Made by a program: the position numbers and the translations under genes. The notes beneath the pieces were generated by a model that searched no databases, was not told where the DNA came from, and saw only the letters and a list, made by a program, of their open reading frames with translations. A stretch of 15,532 nucleotides of DNA from Goniomonas avonlea. Its lineage: Eukaryota > Cryptophyceae > Goniomonadida > Goniomonadaceae. The first letter of the stretch is position 1. Each line of letters starts with the position of its first letter. Location of the stretch: the NCBI GenBank assembly GCA_003573635.1, contig QUTJ01031708.1, positions 1 through 15,532 of the forward strand, in the 5' to 3' direction. Positions 1 through 9,800 of the stretch are shown here, piece by piece.

Positions 1-1970
1 CGACTGGGTGGGTGGCCGACAGTGCGGTTGTGTGCAAGGCTGGTGGTGGTGTGAGGGGGGCGCTGCGAGTTGTCACGACTGTGAGCGTGCAGGTTGGCAG
101 CCTGACGCTTGGGTTCAGCCACGAGGGGAGTGGGCCGAGCAGCGTGGTGTCTTGGAACGGGCCGGCCACGGGGGCAGCGAGTGTGACGATTGTTGGCACC
201 GCAGTGTTCTTTCTTGATCGAACATTCCGTCTTCGTGTCGGGGCTACTGCCTTTGATTCCACCTTTTGGGTTTCTGCCACAGCTCTGCGAGGGAAAGTCT
301 CTGATGGAAGCCTGCGTTCTGATGCATTGTGCGTTAGTGCTTTTCAGATCGGTCTGACCTATTCTGCCGGGTTCACCTTCGACCAGTCAGTACTAAGTGC
401 TGCCATCCGCTCAAATGCGATTGCAACGGGGGCGTCAAGTGTGTCCGTGATTGGCTTGTTCATTGGCCAAAGTGTTTCCTCTTGTGTCCGAATTGGCTCG
501 AGTGCGTGCAGGTCCACTGGATGGGGTTCCGACACCTCGTTAGTGGGCAAGGTGCTGCACGGTACACGACTTTCTTCCGACATCTTAGTGACCAGCAGCG
601 GTCGCATATCAACTGTGTCCTCTGTTTTCAGTTTCGGGCAGATGATTCCCCGAGGTCTCGTCGCACAGAACCTTCCAGCGTCTGGCTCTGTCAGTGTCAC
701 TGTGATTGGGTCTGTTGCTGGACTATCCTTTTCGCTCCGCTCTCGATTGGGCCAAAGCAGTTCTGAAGTCTCCCGCTGGTTGTCTCACAGCTCAGTACTG
801 TGCAAGATCCAAATGGGGGTTTCGAACATTCTCCTGGTTCTGACCGCTTCAGCCCAAGCTGGTTGTTTGACTTCGAGTTGGACTTATGAACGTGTCCAGC
901 TCAGTCCTGTGATTATGCAAAACCTCCCTGGGACTGGTGCTGTTTTGGTTACTGTTGCAGGGCGAAGTCTCGCTTCCACAGATTTCAGCTCCTGTGTTCG
1001 AACTGGCGGTACTGGCTCTAGTTTGACTGTTTGGACTTCGGACAGTTCTGTTCGCTGTAAACTTAGCCTGAGCTTTGGTGCTGGCCTGGCTGCTGTAGCG
1101 TCTGTCGCCTCCTCTGTTGGTTCTTTGATCGGCGCCTTCTCGAGCGACGCTGCTCTGGGCGGCCCGAGCTTGCTCGCAAGGAATAGTGTCATGACCGGGG
1201 CTCTTAGTGTTACGGTGGTTGGAAGCAGTCTTGGGTGCTGTGACTTTAGTGCTAGGTCTCGATTTGGTGGTAGTCGACCCGAATCGGTGTCCTGGACATC
1301 AGAGACTTCATTGCAGTGCAAAGCGAATGCAGTTGGCCTTGGAGTAACTTTCCTTGTGGGCACGATCGGACGACGCGTGTTGACTGCTACCTCCGTGTGG
1401 ACCCAAGACGTGGGCGGTCCAAGCACTTCCGTGGTCACGAATGGAGCTTCAACGGGCTCTACGAGCGTTACTGTCCTTGGATTTATGGTTGGGATCAACC
1501 TGAGCTCTCGTGGCCGTCTGGGGACTTCCGCTTTCGAGTCCACGAGTTGGACTTCATCTACTTCTGTCCGCGGCGGAGTTGTCGCTGGCCTTCGGAACTG
1601 GTGTTCCATGATTGTATCGGGCTCTACCCGCCAGAGTACCAGTGGCACGGCGCTGTTCACGATGAACCTTCACCCAGTGAAGGTAACCGGTGCGTTACGT
1701 GTGAACCATCCGAGGACGGGGGCAGTGACTGTTACGGTGTTTGGCTCAAGATTCTCGACAGTCGATCAGAGCAGCCGCATACGCCTGGGAGCAACGTCGG
1801 GGGAAGCGACTTCCTGGGTCTCTGAAAGTTCAGTGAGGTGCAAGTCGGAAAGTGGCTCACACTACGGCATCGCCATGATTATCACTTCCGCTCGGCAGTC
1901 GGGTAGTCTCGTGCAAGAATTTAGTTATGAAAGTGGCGCGGTTGCGCTGTCAGTTTTGGTCCCACCAGGG
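1..1970 (+). repeat. Degenerate TIG/IPT-like protein repeat array, 7 units plus a cut one
   Basis: Unit starts (at x-T-G-A-x-S-V-T-V) are near 165, 423, 678, 930, 1191, 1449 and 1713, with a cut unit before 165. Spacings are 258, 255, 252, 261, 258 and 264 bp, about 86 residues. The shared plan is S-V-T-V-x-G, then S-S-x-x-R-x-G, then W-x-S-x-(T/S)-S-V-x-C-K, then a G-S-L-T-like strand and an aromatic F-S-Y/F-T strand. This resembles TIG/IPT (immunoglobulin-like, plexin, transcription factor) folds of protist surface proteins. The family name is inferred from pattern. The W-S-S core is well kept, but the usual cysteine pair is mostly lost: units starting at 165, 423 and 1449 have Gly where C precedes K. 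The repeats are divergent at DNA level, so the array is old. Confidence 0.72.
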
Positions 1971-3829
1971 AATGGTACTGGCGGTGCAGTGTTGCCTCGA
2001 CAACCATCAGTAGAGCTGCACGACATGGGCTCTCGTCGCTTCATATTTGGGGAAAGTGTTGCTGTGTTTGCTGCTGTTGTCTCTCCTGTCGGTGGTCAAT
2101 TCTTCGGGAGCTTCTTTGCTATGACGAAAGACGGTGTGGCCAATTTCACCGATCTTCGGTTCAACTTTGCGACCTCCTATGAACTGGTTTTTACAAGTGT
2201 TGGCTTATCAAATGCTACTTCAACCCTTGTCATCGAAGTCGGAGCTGTGGCTTCTTTGCGCGTTGCCGTCGAGCCCATTGGCTCTTCTGGGGGGTCCCCA
2301 TTGTCCACCCAGCCACACGTCCAGACGCTTGACGAAGGGGGCAACCTCGTGACGAGCAGTATTCGTGTGGTGGCCCACCTTGTTCGCAACAACACTGGGC
2401 TCAGCTTCGGTAGCACCTCGGACCACCCACCACTGCCTCTCCATGGTAAAACCGCCCAGACCACAACCGTAGGATTTGCAAAGTTTACCAATCTCCTCGT
2501 GCGAGCGGCTGGCGAGGCTTTTGCCCTGGTGTTCTCCTCTCCTGGTCTGTCCCACTTGCCATCGATCTCGCAGTTCTTTTCCATATCTGTGGGCTCTCCT
2601 GTCTCGCTCTCCATTGAGTCTCGTCCTGACGGAATTGGTGGGGAGGCGCTGTTTCCCCAACCGACGTTGTCTTTGCGCGATGCTGGGGGCAACAGAGTGC
2701 GACAGGGAGGCATTCAAGTGCGCGCTGCACTGATCTCCCCCGCCGTGGCCATGCATGGTGAACCGTTGCCTCTGTACGGGACTTTATGGGCGACGGCATC
2801 CGAGTCTGGTATCTCCTTTACGAACCTGCTTGTTCGTGAAGCCGGTCCTGACTATTTCCTTGTGTTTAACTCCCCACCCCTTGTACCTGCGACTGTCCCG
2901 CTCACAGTTCGCGTGGGGCCACCGAATCACCTCGTTCTGCACTCTCAGCCCGGGCCCACGACGGGTGGGCTCCCATTCCTTCCTCAACCACACCTCCAGT
3001 TGGCCGACCTTGGGGGGAATATCGTGTCTGGGGTTTCGTTTGATGTTGAGGCAGGCGTTTTCCTCAACAGGTTCCCTTCCAGGCTTCTGGGCACACGCTT
3101 GACATCCTCTAACCAGTCCACAGCCCTCAGTAGTGCCAAGTTCACCGATCTCGCCGTCGATCTTGCTACTTCTGGCTATTACCTGGTGTTTTCGGCCAAC
3201 ATCACGAGCTTGCCGGGCAAGACTGTGGTACCCGTAACCTCCTCCAACGTGAGCGTGGCCGTTGGGAAACCCCAACGGCTCGCAGTGGCCAGGGCCCCGC
3301 ACGGGGGTGAGGGCGGATATCCTTTCGCCGTCCAGCCTATTGTCCATGTGCTCGATGCTGGTGGCAATCTTGTCACATCTTCTGTTGATGGCGCTCTGTC
3401 AATCACCGCCCAGATCGTCGTGGGTGCCCTGAACTCCAGTAATTCTCACGACTACGCGAATGCAAGTCTCCAAGGCACCCCAATAGTTAATTCGATCAAC
3501 GGAATTGCTACCTTCAGCGGGATCGGAATAGACTTGTGGTCACACAATGTCAGTCTCCTGTTCACCTCAGGTCATCTGGTGCCAGTTATGTCACCATGGT
3601 TCGCTGTGCCCCCTGCCATCCCTCTGATGCTAAACGTCACAAGACCTCCAAGAACTAGCACTGCTGGCGAGGTCGTTCTGGGAGAGCCGACAGTCCAACT
3701 ATTGGACAACTTCAGTGCGCCTGTTGTGGACTGGCGCTTAGACCTCCTCGTCGCTGTTCATGTTTTCCACTTTGATGACCAGAATCGCTCCAAGGGAAAC
3801 ATCACCGGCACTGTCAATGTTCTATCCAA
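1..3829 (+). CDS. Exon 1 (5' end outside window): TIG-like array and first Ig-like repeats
   Basis: Codons begin at 3, 6, 9 and so on, and the frame is open to the upstream edge. It reads T-G-W before the GTG at 12, and T-G-W-V-A-D-S-A-V-V-C-K is the middle of a TIG-like unit, so GTG 12 is not a start. The exon encodes residues 1-1275 plus two bases of the next codon. Residues 1-656 are the TIG-like array, and five and a half QP/GGN repeats follow. The donor at 3830 (GTGTGTACC) is fixed because only this GT keeps phase 2 with the acceptor at 3924. The joined codon is AAG (Lys), giving S-K-N-G-F-A-R-F-A-N-I, the normal inner strand of the repeat. Reading past 3829 gives a cysteine- and valine-rich tail ending at 3908, which is intron. 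Confidence 0.88.
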
Positions 3830-6800
3830 GTGTGTACCTTCTTTCTGTTGCTCCCGTGTTATGTACTTGTCCGATCTTGTTTGTCTGTCTGTTCTTGTCC
3901 ATGTCTGACAATGTGTTTCCACAGGAATGGTTTTGCAAGGTTTGCGAACATCACGGTTTTGCGCTCAGGGCTGTGCCAGTTGCGGTTTTTCATGGCACTG
4001 TTTCCGCATATTTACGTCGACTCTACCGTGTTCAGGGTTTATGTCAATCACCCCGCCCGCCTTGAAGTTGTTTCTGCCCCAACCCAGCCAGAAACCAGCA
4101 ACCGACCATTTGCGACACCAGTAGCGGTTCGTGTCGCAGATTTTTGGCATAACCTTGTGCCAGATCCAACGGGTGCAGAAGCGTTTACGTGTCCCCGATG
4201 TGAGGCTACCTCATGGATTGTCTCCTTGACTCTGGCTCCTGATTCAGAAAGCACGGGAGCCATTTGTGGTGGACTGAGCCGTAACCTAACCATCGGGCGC
4301 CAGCAGAATTTCTCTGACTTCACCATCTCCCAGGATGGACGTTTCGAAATTATTCTGACCGCCCCCAGCCTCATTAGTGCACGAGTTTGGGTCCGAGTGC
4401 ATGCACAGACACGTGTTTCGACGCGTTTTTCTTGGGTCAGGGTCAGCCCAAGCTTGACAACAGCTGGTGCCACAGTGAACCTGACTGTTAGTTTTATCAC
4501 CAGACAGATCTTCCCTCGCGACGGCTCGATCAAGCTCAATCTGCCTTCCGGGTTCGTCTTCGGGACACGAACTTCTCCACTGCCTGCTGATGGCGCAGAT
4601 GGAGTGTGGTTCCTTCGAGCGGACGGCAGAATCGCGCGTGGAAATGAGACAATTGTCCTGGGTGCCTGCGCCTCTGATGATGGCGCTGTTCACCGAGCTC
4701 CTGCAGGCAGTTTGATCAGTTTGATCCTCACCAACGTGACACTGCCCACAAATGTCAGCAAAAAGTTTGGCCCGTTTGGGTTGGAGTCGTTTGATCCTGC
4801 TGGATCTCTAATTGAGTATGACTACAACATTAACAGCGGGTCGGTCATAGCTGGCCCGGTCAGCCCGAGCCTCAGCGTTGTCTCTGGGCTTGGCCATTCG
4901 ACCACTGCTGGCAGAGCGGTCTCGCTGCAGGTCTCGACGAACGACAATTTCGGGAATGTGAACAATAGTGTCACATTACTGGGCACTGTCTCTTCCGCCG
5001 TGGCAGCTGGCATCACTGTGACTGTGGATAGCGCACACATGGCCCACACAGTGACATTTGTGGCCACGATTGCCGGGAACTACAGCTTACGTGTGCTGAC
5101 TTTGGGGCGGCATATTTCTGGGTCGCCCTTCAGCCTCGTGGTGACTGCTGGAGAGGTTGACGCCAGCCTGTCCGAGTGTTGGACAACCACTAGTTTCAGT
5201 CAGGGATTTGCTGGAAACGATCGTGCTATGTCGGTGACCGCCAAAGACTCTTATGGCAACACGATTTCGAGTTTGTTTTCTGGCCGTCGGCTTCTTGCGT
5301 CAGTGACATTTGACACTATTTTATCCCTCCAAGAACAGGGGGCAGACATCCCCGTGGAGCAACGTTTCGTTTCTCCTGGCGTGTCGGTGTCGTGGTCACC
5401 CACGCGGGCTGGCTTGTACCGTCTCGACGTCGCATACCTGGGGCATCCTCTCAGCAATAGCCCATTGACGATGTCAGTTTGGACAGGTATGCTCGACCCA
5501 ACCACTACAGCAGTCCTGGGACCCCGTGGAGCTGCTGTTGGGGCCACCGCGACCTTGACCGTGCGGGCCGCAGATTCGTTCGGAAATATGCGCACGAATG
5601 GTCTCGATCGGTTGACTGTGCAGGTTGTGCCCGGTCCTGGTTTGTCTTCCCCGCGGCCAGTGACGGAGCCTATCTTGGATCTCAGCAGGATGTACTCTTT
5701 CACCTTGTCCGAATCGACTGCCGGTGTCTATGAGGTTCACATCATGCGGGGGGCTTCCCATATTTCCAACAGCCCATTCAATTTCACTGTTGTCACAGAC
5801 TTGGGCGTGATGGAGTTGAGTGCGACGCAACTGCGAGGAGATGGTTTGCTCCGGGCCCGCGCAGGGGTGGAGTCGGTTTTCTCAGTTATCACCCGAAATG
5901 CGCTCGGCTATGACATCACTGGAAGCATGCCGTTTGGCAGCCTGACAGTGACATTAACCAAAGCTAACGGTGGCACCCCAGTTGTCGCAAATGTGATTTG
6001 GAACCAAAACGGCACGTTCACGGTCCGCTACACCCTCACGGAAACCGACCGCGCGGAACCACGCAACAGTGCCCTTTATAATGTGTCAACACAGTTTGTA
6101 TCCAGCTTCCCTGATCGTGTAACTTCAGGCCCTGTGCCTGCGCCTGCGAACGCAGGGTCCTCGTGGCAGATTGTGCTGCTGCCTGCTGCCTTGAGCCCCT
6201 CAAAGTCAACTCTGAGTGGTTCTGGGCTCACTGTGGCCACTGCTGGCATTGCTGCGACGTTTGCCATCACCCCTCGTGACCGCTTTGATAATCGCTTAGG
6301 AATAGGCTTCGACCGAACGGCAGGAAATATCGCTGCGGTGCTGCGGCTGGTCAGGACTGGCTTGTCGGACGTGGTCGTCCCGATATCACTAACTGCGCTT
6401 CAACCTTCTCTTGGCCAGTATCACTTGAGTTTTGATGCTGTGATTGCTGGCGTGTACGTCTTGAATGTGACTTTCCTGGGTGAGAGGTTTTCTGGCAGCC
6501 CTTTCAGCACTGTTGTGCATTCCAACGTCGCGCACCACGTTCCAACCTCCGCTTCACTGCTTGGACTTCAGATCTGCACGCCTCGCTTGCCTTGCGTTTT
6601 CATGTGCGGCTCCCAGTTTGTTTGTTTTTTGCTTGTAAGAAAATCTTCAAAACATTGCTGTCCTGCTCTTGATTCCCAGACCTTAACCACTTGCGCAGGG
6701 TAACGGCTCGTGACGCATACGGAAACCTCAAGAATGATGCTTCTGCGATCAGTCGGGGTGTAGAGTTTCTCGGCCCCGCAAGTTCATCATCGCCAGCGCA

Positions 6801-9800
6801 GCAACAGGTTGCAGCGGTGTCTCTAGGCAACGGCGTCGTGCAGCTCTCGACCATTGTCACTGCGGCGGGCGACTACACGGTCAATGTGCGGCTTGGTGAC
6901 CGCCATGTAGCTGGTAGTCCTCTGGTCGCGCAGGTGCATCCGGGACCCCTTCATGCTGCGGCGACTGGGGCCTCTGTCAGCCGTGTCACTGGTGCTGAGC
7001 GAGCCTTTGCTGTCACGACGTGGCTGCTACAGAGTAAAGACAGGGACCACAACAACGTGGACTCAGGCAACAACTTTTACAAGGCAATCCTGCTCGCTTC
7101 AGGGCAATCGTTCCAGACCGCAATTACTCCTCTGGGTTCCGGAGCATACCGGGTGCGGTTTTGTTTCGCAGTCCAAGCCAGAACTTGTGTCCCTGATGTT
7201 GCTTTGCAGGTGGAGTACACTCCGCCCTCTGCAGGAGCGTACAACTTCACTGTGCTCTTGGGCACTCTGGTGGTGTTCACCCGCTCCATCCAAGTCCGTC
7301 CTGGGGCGACCAGCGCTTCCCACAGTGTTGCTCGTGGGCTTGGTCTGACCGGCGGAGTGGCTGGGTCCCCAAGCCGTGTTACTGTCCGAGCACGAGACGC
7401 GGGTCTAGCACCAATCACTGACGGAACTGCGAGTTTCCAACTAACTTTGACCAACGCCGAGATTGAGGGAGGGTGCGTGTTCAACACTGCAACTTTGGTG
7501 TTTGATTGCTTTTGGAGCGTCACCTCGGCTGGTCAGTACCAGCTCAATCTCATGCTTGTCAAGGATGGAAGCTTTACTGCTGTTCAAGCCAGTCCGTTTG
7601 CTGTGACTGTTGCCCCTGCAAATATTGATGCTGACCAGTGCACTGCGAGTGGCTCTTTACTATCTGGAGGCCTGGCTGGCTTGCAAACTTTGGTCACGGT
7701 CACCACTCGCGACCGCTTTGGCAACATGGTTCCTTTTGACCTCTTTTCAAAGGGTCCTCAGTTCCTCCACGCCACTTTAGCCCACGCTGGTGGTATGGCA
7801 ACCAGTGAGGACACAAAGGACCTGACTGTAGTCAACAACCGCGACAGCACCTACACTGTAACTGTTATCCCTCGTTTTGCAGGGGCCAACAGGTTGGGCC
7901 TCACATTGGACTCGGCCTCCCAACACATTCGTGAAAGCCCTTTCTCGATCGTGGTTGCCACCAATGTGCTGGATCCTGGCGGAGTTCGAGTGCATGGTCT
8001 TGGATCATGGATAGGGAACCGTCGGACGAGTGTGGTCAACGCTGCATCGAACTTTAAAATCTCTGCTGGAGACTCATCTGGAAACCACCTCAACATTACT
8101 GGCTTGAGGTTTTTCGTGGCCGCACTTAAAGCTGTGGGAACTGCGGTCACCCCAGTCCAAGGAAGCGTTGAGGATCTGGGGTTGGGCTGGTATTATGTCT
8201 CCTATGCGATCACTCTGCCCGGCTTTTGGCGTTTTTCTGTGATGCTCGAAAACTCTCATGTTTCGGGATCACCATTTAGTGTCCAAGTCGTCGCGGGCCC
8301 AGTGGACGCTCGGCAGAGTCGCCTGGTACAGGTGCCATCTGCTGTTGTGCCGGGGAAGCCTTCGTTTTTCTTCGTTGAAGCTCGCGACGAGTTTGCTAAT
8401 TTGCGTGTCGATGCTACTGGTGACTTTGCCAGCTCGGACCTCAGCGTAACCTCTGCGAACTTCACTTCCATCGTCGAGTCTGGGACGAAAGGCATCTATC
8501 GGGCAGTATTCTCCGTGCTGATCAGTAGTGCCATTGTCATTAGTGTCACCCACGAAGGTCTGCACATTTCGGGCAGCCCTGTCGCTGGAACTCGAGTCCT
8601 CCTGACTGCTGGACCAATCAGTCCCCGCCACACTGTTGGTGTTTCAAGCAACCCCACCGTTGCTCAAGCGGGCGTCACCAAGGTTTACTCTGTCCTCCCT
8701 CGAGATGGAAACGGGGTTGTCATTGGTTGCTGCGCCTCTGTGACCGCGTTGGCAGATGACACCGAGTTCAAATCACAATGGAACTCCGATGAGAACCTAT
8801 ACGATATTCCGGTGGTGTTCAACACTGTTGGAATTCGGTATGTGGAGCTAAGGGTCGGGGCAGAAGCCATTGCTGGCGGCGGTCCCGACGGTTTTTTCCT
8901 AGTCAGGGTGAGACCGGGCCCTGGAGTACCTGAGGCCAGCTCCATCGCTGCCACGCCTCTCGCATTGGTGGCTGGTACAGCGGACCTCGTGGTTCATGTC
9001 ACGGTACGAGACAGATACGGCCATTTGCAAGACTATTCGACATCTGGAAATGCTGTGGATGATGTGACTGTCACTATTGGCTCAGTTTCAGCAAAAGCTG
9101 TGAAGGCGTCTGATGCGGGTCTGCTTACAGCTCACTTCAGCAACAGCACCATGAACGCGGCTGGACTGTACACCATTGATGTATCCTTTGCTGGTCTGAG
9201 TGGCAATGTTGTGCGGGGCGACACCCAAGTGAAGATCACCGCCGCCACCCCAGTTCCATCCGCCGCCACTGCGCACTTGGCCGTTTCAGAAAAATCCCCT
9301 CCCGAACACTTTGTTGACATCGTCATTCCTCGCGATACCCACGGTAATGCCAAAGGAGATGCCCAACGATCATTCCATCAGCAAGATCCCTCGTCGAATC
9401 CAGCGCTCCGCCAGAGTGCAGGGCCGCGCGCAGTGTATGTGATTGCGAAGCCCACAGACCCTCTCATCTTGAGCAAGGCTCTTCCAGCTGGGTACATAGA
9501 TACTCATCGCGGACAATGGCTGTACAATCCTGAGATCGTCACGTTCGACCACCACTGGGAGGTTCGGGCTGTGGCCACACTCGCAGGGCACTATTTGGTC
9601 AACATTACACTTCCGGATTCGTCCGGCTACGTGCACATTCAAGGAAGTCCGTTTGAGAGAACGGTCCCTCCTGGGGTGGCCGACACTGCCCACACAACAG
9701 CGGTGGGCGAAGGCTTGTCGCAGGGACACGTGGGAAGTGCGAACTCGTTCCTCATTGTGTCACGCGATTCTCTCGATAATCGTCTGACTTCTGGTGGGCT

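Noticed and set aside
8-217. Overlapping forward frame at the window start and GTG at 12 as a possible start codon
   Set aside because: The main frame continues upstream of 12 into T-G-W, part of a repeat unit, so 12 is internal; the other frame is Cys/Trp/Arg-rich noise.
884-1660. Long antisense open frame (258 codons) and similar ones at 2177-2756, 2784-3347, 9639-10205 and 13183-13734
   Set aside because: They lie opposite exons with strong repeat-domain signal, have odd composition and no recognisable domain; typical mirror frames of GC-rich coding sequence.
6616-6698. Alternative donor at 6616 for intron 2
   Set aside because: In frame, but adds four residues and breaks the 19-residue spacing seen in a sister repeat; kept only as a lesser option.
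3830-6703. Several separate genes, each open frame being one gene
   Set aside because: No stop, poly(A), promoter or start context at the joins; repeat units are split across the joins and are restored exactly by GT-AG splicing with matching phases.
7015-7045. Tiny intron (GT...AG, about 24 bp) to explain the odd W-L-L-Q-S-K before D-R-D-H-N-N
   Set aside because: Far shorter than any other intron here (55 bp minimum) and without a pyrimidine tract; an unusual loop is simpler.
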